Shown here in pieces: positions 24,906 to 37,522 of a stretch of DNA of 64,000 nt. Location of the stretch: assembly GCF_030412915.1 (NCBI RefSeq), contig NZ_JAUHJR010000010.1:1-64000 (forward strand). The letters are read 5' to 3'. The notes beneath the pieces are model-generated. The model ran no database searches. It had not been told where the DNA came from and worked only from the letters and a program-made list of their open reading frames with translations. Positions within the stretch are counted from its first letter, which is position 1; each line of letters opens with the position of its first letter. Source of the DNA: Nocardioides abyssi. Lineage in GTDB: Bacteria > Actinomycetota > Actinomycetes > Propionibacteriales > Nocardioidaceae. A program made the translations under genes and the position numbers.

Positions 24906-26402
24906 ATGACTTTGACGAGCGAGGACGCCATTGGTACGACGACCGCTGCCCAGCCGGCGGGGCTGCGCCTCGTCGTGGTCGGCGCCGGTGCGGCCGGCTC
25001 GCTCGTCCTGCTCCACCTCGCGCGGCACCTCGCCCGGGGCGCGGCCGGCGCTCCGGGAGCGCCGCGCGTCGAGGTCGTCGTGCTCGACCCGAACGGCCCG
25101 GTCAACGGTGCGGCGTTCTGCACGACCGACGACCGGCACCTGCTCAACGTGCCGGCGTCCGGCATGTCGGTCGATGCCGAGGACCGGTTCGACTTCGTGG
25201 CCTGGCTGGTGGGCGAGGGGGTGCTGGAGGAGGGGGCGTCGCCGTACTTCTTCGCGCCCCGTGCGCAGTGGGCGCGCTACCTGCGCTCACGGCTGGACGA
25301 CGCGCTGGCCGCGGCCGCCGACCGGCTCGCGGTGCGGCACGTGGCCGACGCCGTGGCCGGCGTGGCGCGTGTCGGCGAGGGGGTCCAGGTGACCACCGCT
25401 GGCGGCGAGGCCGTCGAGGCCGACCAGCTCGTGCTCGCGACCGGCCTGCCGAGCGTGGGCGACGACTGGGTCCCCACTGGCGGCGCGGCCGCGCTGGCGG
25501 GCCACCAGCGCTACGTCGCCGACCCGTGGCGCCCCGGCGCGCTCGACGCCGTGGTGCGCGGCGACGGGGACGTGCTGGTCGTCGGCACCGGGCTGACAAT
25601 GGTCGACGTCGCGGTCAGCGTGGCCGGCTCCGGTGACGGCGACCGTCGCGTCGTCGCCCTCTCGCGGGCCGGCCGACTCCCGCAGCCGCACGCCGCGTCG
25701 TACCTCGGCGAGGTCGTCCCCGACGTCTCGACCTGGGGCGACAGCCTCGACGAGCTCCGCGACGCGGCCGTCCGGCACCTGCGCGACGTCGAGGGCACGC
25801 AGGGCGACTGGCGCCCGGCCGTGGACGGCCTGCGCTACCGGGTCGCGGAGCTGTGGGGCCGGCTGGACGACGCCGACCGGGCGCGGTTCCTGCGCGAGGT
25901 CGTCGGCGACTGGGGCGTACGCCGCCACCGGATGCCCCCCACCACCGCCGAGGCCGTCGACGTGGCCGTCGCGGCGGGCCGTCTCGAGGTGGCCGCCGGC
26001 CGGGTCGTGGCCGTCGAGACGACCGGGGACGGGTTCGTGGTCGAGACCGTCGACGGCCGCCGCGTGCGGGCCGCCTGGGTTGTCAACTGCACCGGCCCCC
26101 GCTCCGACATCCGCACCCTGGGCAACCCCGTGCTCGACGCGCTCCTCGGCGCCGACGGCTCGCCCGCCCTGGCCACCACGGACCCGCTGGGCCTCGGCCT
26201 GACCACCGTCGATGGCCAGCTGGTCGACCCCACCGGCGCGCTCCAGCCGGTGTGGACCCTCGGGGCGCTGCGCCGCGGCGAGCTGTGGGAGACCACGGCC
26301 GTCCCCGAGATCCGGACCCAGGCCGAGCGGCTCGCCGGCGACCTCGCCGCGGTCGCGGTCGCCCGGCCGACCCGACAGCGAGGTTCGTCGGCCGGTCGCT
26401 GA
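24906..26402 (+). CDS. FAD/NAD(P)-binding protein
   Basis: 498 residues of the FAD-NAD(P)-binding family (NAD_binding_9 type). The dinucleotide fold is LVVVGAGAAGSLVLLHL near residue 23, then GAAFCTTDDRHLLNVPASGM near residue 66. A second GxGxT/A-type site (VVGTGLTMVDVAVS, near residue 227) should bind NAD(P). These proteins are often called hydroxyacylglutathione-like or N-hydroxylase-like in databases without proof; no substrate is known to me. TAGAGT ends 7 nt before the ATG and no ribosome site is seen, so the mRNA is probably leaderless. Confidence 0.8.
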   Translation: MTLTSEDAIGTTTAAQPAGLRLVVVGAGAAGSLVLLHLARHLARGAAGAPGAPRVEVVVLDPNGPVNGAAFCTTDDRHLLNVPASGMSVDAEDRFDFVAWLVGEGVLEEGASPYFFAPRAQWARYLRSRLDDALAAAADRLAVRHVADAVAGVARVGEGVQVTTAGGEAVEADQLVLATGLPSVGDDWVPTGGAAALAGHQRYVADPWRPGALDAVVRGDGDVLVVGTGLTMVDVAVSVAGSGDGDRRVVALSRAGRLPQPHAASYLGEVVPDVSTWGDSLDELRDAAVRHLRDVEGTQGDWRPAVDGLRYRVAELWGRLDDADRARFLREVVGDWGVRRHRMPPTTAEAVDVAVAAGRLEVAAGRVVAVETTGDGFVVETVDGRRVRAAWVVNCTGPRSDIRTLGNPVLDALLGADGSPALATTDPLGLGLTTVDGQLVDPTGALQPVWTLGALRRGELWETTAVPEIRTQAERLAGDLAAVAVARPTRQRGSSAGR

Positions 26403-26448
26403 CGCCTGCGGACCCGCGCTGCCGCCCCCGTCGCGGCGGCGGATGGCC

Positions 26449-27534
26449 TCAGGCGACGAGCGCGCCGAGGACGACGCTCAGCGGCACGACGAGAAGCCCC
26501 TCGCGGAGGAACGCCGCGCCGGACACGTGCAGCCCGGCCAGCCGGCAGCGGCGACGCCACAGCAGGTTGGCCAGCGAGCCCCACAGCAGCAGCATCCCGC
26601 CGGTGTTGACGCCGACGAGCAGCGCCGGCTGGAGGGCGTCGCCGGTCAGCGGTGCCAGGGCCAGCCACGCGGGCAGGTTGTTGACGAGGTTCGACAGCAG
26701 CGCCGCGGCGCCCGCGACGGCGACCGGTCCCGGCCAGTCGACCGGCCCCGGGTCGAGCACCCGCACGAGCAGCTCGACGAGGGTGAACAGCGCGAACGTC
26801 CCGACCAGGATCACCGCCGGCACCGACCGCGCCAGCCGCCCGGGACGCACGAGGTCGGGGGAGCGCAGCGCCGCGAGCGCCACCAGCACGGCCAGTCCGC
26901 CGGTCGCCGCGGCCCACGCCGGTGCACCCAGCACGGTCGCCACCGCGATCCCCAGCGCGACGGTCGCGCTGCCGGCGACCAGCACGGCGTCGTACGACGG
27001 GAGCGTGCGGGGGACGGCGTAGGTGCCGGCGAGCGCGGTGCGGTGCCGGAGCCCGAGCACGACCAGGACGACGGCCAGCACGACCAGCTGCGGCAGCCAC
27101 AGGTCGGTGACGAACGCGCCGGCCGAGCTGCCGGTGCGCTCGACCGCGAGCAGGTTGGTGAGGTTGGAGATCGGCAGGAGCAGGCTCGCGGCGTTGGCCA
27201 GCCAGACGGTCGCGAAGGCGAACGGCAGTGGCGCGACGCCGACCTGCGCGGCGAGCGCCAGCGAGACCGGGGTGAGCATGACCGCGGTGGTGTCGATGCC
27301 GAGCAGCACGGTCACCACCGTGGCCAGCAGGCAGTGGGCGGCGAAGAGGAGCGGGGTCCGGCCGCGGGCCAGGCGGGCGACCAGCGACGCGGCGACGTCG
27401 AAGAGCCGGGCGTCCGCGCACAGGTCGCTCACCAGTGTGATCACCAGCAGGAAGGCCAGCACCGGCCAGGTGGTCGTCCACGCCGACCCGACGGCGTCGA
27501 CCAGCGCGTCGGGGACCACGGCTCCGGCGACCAC
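26449..27534 (-). CDS. ArsB/SLC13-like ion transporter
   Basis: 361-residue membrane protein with about ten hydrophobic helices. The motif LGIDTTAVMLTPVSLALA near residue 98 is the hallmark of the ArsB/NhaD (IT) superfamily, and a related NTGG segment occurs in the second half. It is shorter than classical ArsB (about 430) and no arsR, arsC or ATPase gene is near, so arsenite export is doubtful; an anion or dicarboxylate is possible. TAGCGT lies 6 nt before the GTG start, consistent with leaderless expression. Confidence 0.75.
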   Translation of the reverse strand: MVAGAVVPDALVDAVGSAWTTTWPVLAFLLVITLVSDLCADARLFDVAASLVARLARGRTPLLFAAHCLLATVVTVLLGIDTTAVMLTPVSLALAAQVGVAPLPFAFATVWLANAASLLLPISNLTNLLAVERTGSSAGAFVTDLWLPQLVVLAVVLVVLGLRHRTALAGTYAVPRTLPSYDAVLVAGSATVALGIAVATVLGAPAWAAATGGLAVLVALAALRSPDLVRPGRLARSVPAVILVGTFALFTLVELLVRVLDPGPVDWPGPVAVAGAAALLSNLVNNLPAWLALAPLTGDALQPALLVGVNTGGMLLLWGSLANLLWRRRCRLAGLHVSGAAFLREGLLVVPLSVVLGALVA

Positions 27535-27560
27535 GGCGGCACGCTAATGCCCGGGGACGG

Positions 27561-27601
27561 CACGAGCCCGGCCGCCCCTGGTGGGGACGACCGGGCTCGT
27601 G
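27561..27601. terminator. katG terminator hairpin
   Basis: 11-bp perfect arms (27561-27571 with 27591-27601) around a 19-nt loop, 21 nt past the katG stop on the minus strand. Confidence 0.65.
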
Positions 27602-27621
27602 GGAGGCCCGCTAGGAGCGGG

Positions 27622-32168
<4,547 letters not shown>

Positions 32169-32288
32169 GCCGGGTCGGCCGGTCGTCGTGCGGAGCGCTG
32201 CTCGCGGACCGCTCGCGGGCCGCTCGCAGGCCGATCCTGACCCGCGACGCCGGGTAACCTGCTGGCGAGAGACCAGCAGGGAGGTCGC

Positions 32289-33095
32289 GTGGACCCGAGG
32301 GCCGAGGAGACGCGCCTGTGGGCGTCCGCGCTCGGCGCGCTCCGCGAGCGCACCGGGGTGCCGATGGTCTTCGGCGGCGCGATCGTCCCCGGCGGCCTGA
32401 GGCTGACCCACTTCGTCGGCGCCCGGACCGGCTCGCTGGAGGGGCTGCTCGTCCGGCCCGGCTCCGGCCTCGGCGGTCGCGTCTGGCAGGAGTCCGACGC
32501 GCGGGTCGTCGCCGACTACGGCCTCGCCTCCGACATCTCCCACGACTACGACGAGCCGGTCCGCGCCGAGGGCCTGCGCACCGTCGTCGGCGCGCCTGTC
32601 CTCGTCGACCGGGCGGTGCGGGGCGTCGTGTACGCCGGCACCCGGGGCGCCCCCGTCACGGGTGACCGCCTCCGCGACGCCGCCGTCAGCGCCGCCCGCG
32701 CCCTCGCCCGCCAGATCGCCCTCGAGGACGAGGTCGAGCGGCGCGTCGCCGCCCGGCGGGCCCGCGACGAGCAGGCCGCCACCGCCCTCGGCCGGGCCCA
32801 CGCCGAGGTCCGGGCGCTCGTCGGGACGACCGCCGACCCCGAGCTGCGCGACCGGCTCGAACGGCTCGCCTCGCTGCTCGTCCTCGGCCCCGCCGAGCGG
32901 CCCGCCCTCACCCCGCGCCAGGTCGACGTGCTCTCGCTCGTCGCCACCGGGGCCAGCTATGCCGCCGTCGGCGAGCGGCTCGGGCTCTCCGCCCAGACCG
33001 TGAAGTCCTACATGCGCGACCTGCTCGTCGTCCTCGGCGCCCACAGCCGCCACGAGGCCGTCGCCGAGGCCCGCCGCCTCCGGCTCGTGCCCTGA
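32289..33095 (+). CDS. GAF-domain LuxR-family transcriptional regulator
   Basis: 268 residues. Residues 1-150 form a GAF-like sensor domain (GLLVRPGSGLGGRVWQESDA, then GAPVLVDRAVRGVVYAGTRG). A helical linker rich in Arg and Ala follows, then a C-terminal LuxR helix-turn-helix, LTPRQVDVLSLVATGASYAA with TVKSYMRDLLVVLG. There is no receiver Asp, so it senses a ligand directly. Such regulators often sit beside acyl-CoA ligases in actinobacteria, and here it lies between two of them. GTG start with GGGAGG upstream. Confidence 0.88.
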   Translation: MDPRAEETRLWASALGALRERTGVPMVFGGAIVPGGLRLTHFVGARTGSLEGLLVRPGSGLGGRVWQESDARVVADYGLASDISHDYDEPVRAEGLRTVVGAPVLVDRAVRGVVYAGTRGAPVTGDRLRDAAVSAARALARQIALEDEVERRVAARRARDEQAATALGRAHAEVRALVGTTADPELRDRLERLASLLVLGPAERPALTPRQVDVLSLVATGASYAAVGERLGLSAQTVKSYMRDLLVVLGAHSRHEAVAEARRLRLVP

Positions 33096-33181
33096 CCCGG
33101 CTCCACGGCCGAGCGGGTCCGTCGGCGAGGACCCCCATCGGGGGGTGTGACGAGCGTCGCTGGTCGCCGACCCTGGAACGC

Positions 33182-34915
33182 ATGATCCCCATCGCTGCCA
33201 CGACGCCCACCGAGGAGCTGCGCCGGGCGCGGGAGACGCTGCTGCGGCACCGCGCGGCGTACGACGCTGCCGTGGCCGGCTTCGTCTGGCCGGACGTGGG
33301 TCCCCACTTCAACTTCGCGCACGACTGGTTCGACGCGTTCGCCCGTGGCGACGACCGGCCCGGGCTGGTCATCCGGGAGGAGGACGGCAGCCGCGCGTCG
33401 TACTCCTTCGGGGAGCTCGTCGACCGCTCCGACCAGGTCGCGGCGGCGCTGGCCTCCCACGGCGTGCGGCGTGGCGACGCGGTGCTGGTGATGCTGGGCA
33501 ACCAGGTCGAGCTGTGGGAGACCATGCTCGCGGTGCTCAAGCTGGGCGCGGTGGTCATGCCGACCACGACTGCGGTGACGGCGGCGGAGCTGGCCGACCG
33601 GGTCGAGCGCGGCGACGCGCGGGCCGTGGTGTGCAACCCCGCCGACACCGAGAAGTTCGCCGGGCTGGAGCGCGACCTGCTGCGGTTCGCCGTGGGCGAG
33701 GTCGACGGCTGGGTGGACCACCGGGCGGCGTACGACCTCGAGCCGCGGCCGCTCCCGCACCCCGGCAACCTCAGCGACGACCGGCTGCTCCTCTACTTCA
33801 CCAGCGGCACGACGAGCCGGCCCAAGCTGGTCGAGCACACGCACCGGTCCTACCCGGTGGGGCACCTGACGACGATGTACTGGCTCGGGCTGCAGCCCGG
33901 CGACGTGCACCTCAACGTCTCCAGCCCCGGGTGGGCCAAGCACGCGTGGTCGAGCTTCTTCGCGCCGTGGCTGGCGGAGGCGACCGTGCTGGTGCACAAC
34001 TACCGGCGCTTCGAGCCCACCTCGATGCTCGGCGTGCTGCGCGAGGAACAGGTGACGACGTTCTGCGCGCCGCCGACGGTGTGGCGGATGCTCATCAACG
34101 CCGACCTGACCGGCGGGCCGGGCACGCTGCGCGAGGCGATCGGTGCGGGCGAGCCGCTCAACGCCGAGGTCATCAAGCAGGTCCGCGACCACTGGGGCCT
34201 GACGATCCGCGACGGGTTCGGCCAGACCGAGACCACCGCGTCGATCGCCAACACCCCGGGCCAGCCGGTCCGGGCGGGCTCGATGGGCCGGCCGCTGCCG
34301 GGCGTGCCGGTCGTGCTGGTCGACCCGATGAGCGGGCAGGTCGTCGAGGGCGTCGGCGAGGGGGAGATCTGCCTCGACCTGTCGGCGGCACCGGTGAACC
34401 TGATGACCGGCTACCAGGGCGACGCGGTGCGCAACGCCGAGGCGATGGCGGGCGGCTGGTACCACACCGGCGACGTCGCCGAGCGCGACGCGGACGGCTA
34501 CATCACCTACGTCGGTCGCACCGACGACGTCTTCAAGGCCTCCGACTACAAGGTCTCGCCGTTCGAGCTGGAGTCGGTGCTCATCGAGCACCCCGCGGTC
34601 GCGGAGGCGGCCGTCGTGCCGGCGCCCGACCCGGTGCGCCTCGCGGTCCCCAAGGCGTACGTCGCGCTGGCCCCCGGCCACCAGCCCACGGCCGAGACCG
34701 CGCGGTCGATCCTGGCCCACGCGCGCGAGCAGCTGCCGCCGTACCTCCGGGTGCGCCGGCTGGAGTTCTTCGAGCTGCCCAAGACGATCTCGGGCAAGAT
34801 CCGCCGCGTCGAGCTGCGGGCGCGCGAGGTCGAGCTGGCGCAGGCGCGGCCGACGACCGAGCACCGCGACGACGACTTCGACCTGCGCGCCGAGGCCGTC
34901 CGGGCCGCGCACTAG
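33182..34915 (+). CDS. Medium-chain acyl-CoA synthetase-like AMP ligase
   Basis: 577 residues, closer to the ACSM/benzoate-CoA ligase branch than to the two other ligases in the window. Visible are LYFTSGTTSRPKLVEHTHRS near residue 202, VSSPGWAKHAWSSFFAPW near residue 245, DGFGQTETTASIANTPG near residue 344, WYHTGDVAERDADGYITYVG near residue 426 and PKTISGKIRRVELR near residue 537. The N-terminal 60 residues match the ACSM leader region. An ACCCCC/GGGGGT hairpin (33131-33146) lies in the 86-nt gap before it. The stop codon is part of the -10 box of the next gene. Confidence 0.92.
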   Translation: MIPIAATTPTEELRRARETLLRHRAAYDAAVAGFVWPDVGPHFNFAHDWFDAFARGDDRPGLVIREEDGSRASYSFGELVDRSDQVAAALASHGVRRGDAVLVMLGNQVELWETMLAVLKLGAVVMPTTTAVTAAELADRVERGDARAVVCNPADTEKFAGLERDLLRFAVGEVDGWVDHRAAYDLEPRPLPHPGNLSDDRLLLYFTSGTTSRPKLVEHTHRSYPVGHLTTMYWLGLQPGDVHLNVSSPGWAKHAWSSFFAPWLAEATVLVHNYRRFEPTSMLGVLREEQVTTFCAPPTVWRMLINADLTGGPGTLREAIGAGEPLNAEVIKQVRDHWGLTIRDGFGQTETTASIANTPGQPVRAGSMGRPLPGVPVVLVDPMSGQVVEGVGEGEICLDLSAAPVNLMTGYQGDAVRNAEAMAGGWYHTGDVAERDADGYITYVGRTDDVFKASDYKVSPFELESVLIEHPAVAEAAVVPAPDPVRLAVPKAYVALAPGHQPTAETARSILAHAREQLPPYLRVRRLEFFELPKTISGKIRRVELRAREVELAQARPTTEHRDDDFDLRAEAVRAAH

Positions 34916-34925
34916 GGTCGTCGGC

Positions 34926-36200
34926 GTGGAGCTGCCGACCGCGACGGACGTCGAGCGCGCTGCGCGGCTGCTGGGCGGGGTGGTCGGCACCAGCCCGCTG
35001 CAGCACTCCGCGCGACTCTCCGCGCTGACCGGCCTCGACGTGTGGCTCAAGCGCGAGGACCTGCAGGAGGTGCGCTCCTACAAGGGCCGCGGCGCCTACA
35101 ACCTCGTCGCCGGGCTGGGCGCGGAGGAGCAGCAGCGCGGGGTGACCTGCGCGAGCGCGGGCAACCACGCGCAGGGCGTCGCCTTCGCCTGCTCGCGGCT
35201 CGGGGTCCGCGCCACGATCTTCCTGCCCCGCACGACGCCCCGGCAGAAGCGGGCGCGCATCGCCGCGCTCGGCGGGCCGCTGGTCGACGTGGTCGTGGAC
35301 GGCGACACGTACGACGACGCCAACCGGCTCTGCCAGGAGCTCGCGGCCTCGACCGGCGCGGCCGTCGTGCCGGCCTTCGACGACCCCCGCACGATCGCCG
35401 GGCAGGGCACCGTCGCGCTGGAGGTGCTCGACCAGCTCGCCCAGCAGGGCCGCAGCCCCGACGTGGTCGTCGCGCCCGTCGGCGGCGGCGGGCTCCTGGC
35501 CGGCATGGTCACCCTGCTCGCCGAGCGCGCCCCCGAGGTGGGGCTCGTCGGGGTGGAGCCCGCGGGCGCCGCGTCGATGACGGCCGCGCTCGCGGCGGGC
35601 GGGCCGGTGGAGCTGGCGACCGTCGACTCGTTCGTCGACGGTGCCGCCGTGCGGCGGGCCGGCGACTGGACCCACGCGGTGCTCGCCGCGCAGGGCGCGC
35701 AGCGGCCGCGGCTGGTCACGGTCCCCGAGGGTCTGGTCTGCGTCGAGATGCTCGACCTCTACCAGTCCGACGGGATCATCGCCGAGCCCGCCGGCGCCCT
35801 CGCTCCCGCCGCGCTCCGCGACCCCGCGGTCGGGCCGGTCGCGGACCCCGGTGCCACCGTGGTGTGCGTGCTCTCGGGCGGCAACAACGACGTCAGCCGC
35901 TACGCCGAGGTGGTCGAGCGGGCGCTCGTCCACGAGGGGCTGCGGCACTACTTCCTCGTGGAGTTCCCCCAGGAGCCGGGCGCGCTGCGGATGTTCCTCG
36001 ACGAGGTGCTCGGGCCCGACGACGACATCGTGCTCTTCGAGTACGTCAAGCGGTCCAACCGCGAGACCGGGCCGGCGCTGGTCGGCATCGAGCTCCAGCG
36101 GCCGACCGACTACGCGGCGCTGCTGGAGCGGATGACCTCCTCCGGCATCCGGGTCGAGGTCGTCGAGCCGACCAGCCCGCTCTTCCGGATGGTGCAGTAG
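34926..36200 (+). CDS. ilvA: Threonine ammonia-lyase (threonine dehydratase)
   Basis: 424 residues, the short form with one regulatory region, as in corynebacterial IlvA. Converts threonine to 2-oxobutanoate, the first step towards isoleucine. The PLP lysine is Lys53 in SYKGRGAYN, the phosphate loop is VGGGGLLAG near residue 183 and the substrate loop CASAGNHAQG near residue 77. Residues from about 335 form the ACT-like regulatory part. TAGGGT (34913-34918) ends 7 nt before the GTG start, and its TAG is the stop codon of the preceding CoA ligase, so the mRNA is probably leaderless. Confidence 0.94.
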   Translation: MELPTATDVERAARLLGGVVGTSPLQHSARLSALTGLDVWLKREDLQEVRSYKGRGAYNLVAGLGAEEQQRGVTCASAGNHAQGVAFACSRLGVRATIFLPRTTPRQKRARIAALGGPLVDVVVDGDTYDDANRLCQELAASTGAAVVPAFDDPRTIAGQGTVALEVLDQLAQQGRSPDVVVAPVGGGGLLAGMVTLLAERAPEVGLVGVEPAGAASMTAALAAGGPVELATVDSFVDGAAVRRAGDWTHAVLAAQGAQRPRLVTVPEGLVCVEMLDLYQSDGIIAEPAGALAPAALRDPAVGPVADPGATVVCVLSGGNNDVSRYAEVVERALVHEGLRHYFLVEFPQEPGALRMFLDEVLGPDDDIVLFEYVKRSNRETGPALVGIELQRPTDYAALLERMTSSGIRVEVVEPTSPLFRMVQ

Positions 36201-36220
36201 CCGGTCCGCTGACCGGCCCG

Positions 36221-36242
36221 CGACGGCATTTCTTTGCCGTCG
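36221..36242. terminator. ilvA terminator hairpin
   Basis: 8-bp perfect stem (36221-36228 with 36235-36242) and a TTTCTT loop, 20 nt after the ilvA stop. Confidence 0.65.
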
Positions 36243-36282
36243 ACGCGGTCTAGTCCGCGTTTCGTGGTCACCCGGTCGGGGA

Positions 36283-36399
36283 CGATGAGGTCCTGCTGGA
36301 GGGAGCATGACTGCCGCAAGGCACCAGCAGGACGGGTTACCTCCGTGGCCCGTCGGGCTGTCTCGGTCGGTCCCCCCACATCAGCGACCGGGACAGCCC
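36283..36399 (+). ncRNA. Candidate structured non-coding RNA with a C6 loop
   Basis: Between convergent ilvA and exonuclease genes lie three ordered hairpins. The first has a 10-bp stem (36290-36299/36324-36333), a 12-nt 5' bulge and an inner 4-bp stem closed by GCAA. The second is GACGGG/CCCGTC (36331-36336/36349-36354) and competes with the first for 3 nt. The third has a 15-bp stem with one G-U pair (36355-36369/36385-36399) and a loop containing six C residues (36372-36377). The C6 loop recalls actinobacterial 6C RNA, but I see only one such loop. The strand is assumed and expression is untested. Confidence 0.35.
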
Positions 36400-36424
36400 A
36401 CCAGCGAGCACACGGCGTACGCCG

Positions 36425-37420
36425 TCAGCCGGCCGAGGCCGGGGGCTCGGTGAGCACGCGCAGCGCGAGCGCGGTGGTCGACTCCACGCCGAGGTGGCCG
36501 ACCACGCGGGTGACGCGGACCGGGTCGAGCGGCAGCAGGCCAGGGGAGCCGGCGACGTCGGGGTGCAGCCCCAGGTCGACCTCGCGGCCGCGCATGATCG
36601 CGAGGTTGAACTCGTACCGCTCGCGCGCGCCCTCGGCCGTCAGCCGGGTCAGCAGCCGCTTGCCGATGCGTGGCACGCCCGTCTCGGTGCACCAGGAGTC
36701 GACGGCGGCGACGAGGTTCTCCCCGGCGCAGTGGTCGATGTCGGCCCAGACCGCCTGCATCGGGCCGACCTGCTCGAGCAGCACCGGGGCGGTCTTCTCG
36801 CCGATCCCGGGCACGCCGGGCAGGTTGTCGCTGGCGTCGCCCCGCAGCGCGGCGAACTCCAGGTAGCGCTCCGCCGCCACGCCGTACATCGCACGCAGCC
36901 GGCCCGGGTTCAGCAGCGGCGAGGCGGTGATGCCGCCGTCGATGAGGCGCAGCACCGAGGTGTGCTCGGAGATGTGGGCGAAGGAGTCGCGGTCGGAGGT
37001 GACGAGCACGCAGCTCCAGCCCTCCCGCTCGGCCCAGGTCGCGGCGGAGGCGTTGACGTCGTCGGCCTCGAGGCCGGGCGGGGTGACCGTCAGCAGGCCG
37101 AGGGCGTCGAGCAGCGCCCCGGCCCGCTCGAGCTGGTCGACGAGCGCGTCGTCCTTGGGCGCTCGGCCGGCCTTGTACGCCGGGTACGCCGCCTCGCGCT
37201 CCGACGCGGTCCGGTCGTCGAGCCCGAAGAGCACCGCGTCGGGCGCGAACTGGTCGACCGCCTCGAGGATCTGCCGCAGCATCCCGTGCAGCGCCCAGGC
37301 CGGTCGCCCGCCGCGGTCGCGCAGGTCGGTGTGGGCCCGCGCGTGGTGGTTGCGGTGCAGCAGCGAGGGGGCGTCGACGGCGAGCAGCAGCTTGCGGGGG
37401 CGGTCGGGAGGAGGTCGCAT
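36425..37420 (-). CDS. Stand-alone 5'-3' exonuclease (PolA N-terminal-like FEN nuclease)
   Basis: 331 residues. It matches the 5' nuclease domain of DNA polymerase I without a polymerase part. The metal-binding acidic residues are in LLLAVDAPSLLHRNHHA, FGLDDR, GLEADDVNA and VTSDRDSFAHI; the helix-hairpin-helix is DNLPGVPGIGEKTAPVLL near residue 195. Such proteins remove RNA primers or flaps and back up PolA. No DNA repair operon is seen around it; it is divergent from a membrane cyclase gene. Confidence 0.92.
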   Translation of the reverse strand: MRPPPDRPRKLLLAVDAPSLLHRNHHARAHTDLRDRGGRPAWALHGMLRQILEAVDQFAPDAVLFGLDDRTASEREAAYPAYKAGRAPKDDALVDQLERAGALLDALGLLTVTPPGLEADDVNASAATWAEREGWSCVLVTSDRDSFAHISEHTSVLRLIDGGITASPLLNPGRLRAMYGVAAERYLEFAALRGDASDNLPGVPGIGEKTAPVLLEQVGPMQAVWADIDHCAGENLVAAVDSWCTETGVPRIGKRLLTRLTAEGARERYEFNLAIMRGREVDLGLHPDVAGSPGLLPLDPVRVTRVVGHLGVESTTALALRVLTEPPASAG

Positions 37421-37522
37421 GGCGGTGTCGCGAGCCTACGGGTCGCGGCCCGGTACCGTGCGGCCACCACGGACCGCGGACCACCCCGGCCCGGGAGCAC
37501 CGGCGACGACCGGGAGGTGCGG

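Noticed and set aside
26449-27534. Arsenite pump of an ars operon
   Set aside because: Fold fits, but no arsR, arsC or other arsenic gene is adjacent and the protein is short.
36283-36399. SRP RNA, fluoride riboswitch or SAM-IV riboswitch
   Set aside because: Key conserved segments of each class are missing, and no downstream gene in the right direction could be controlled.
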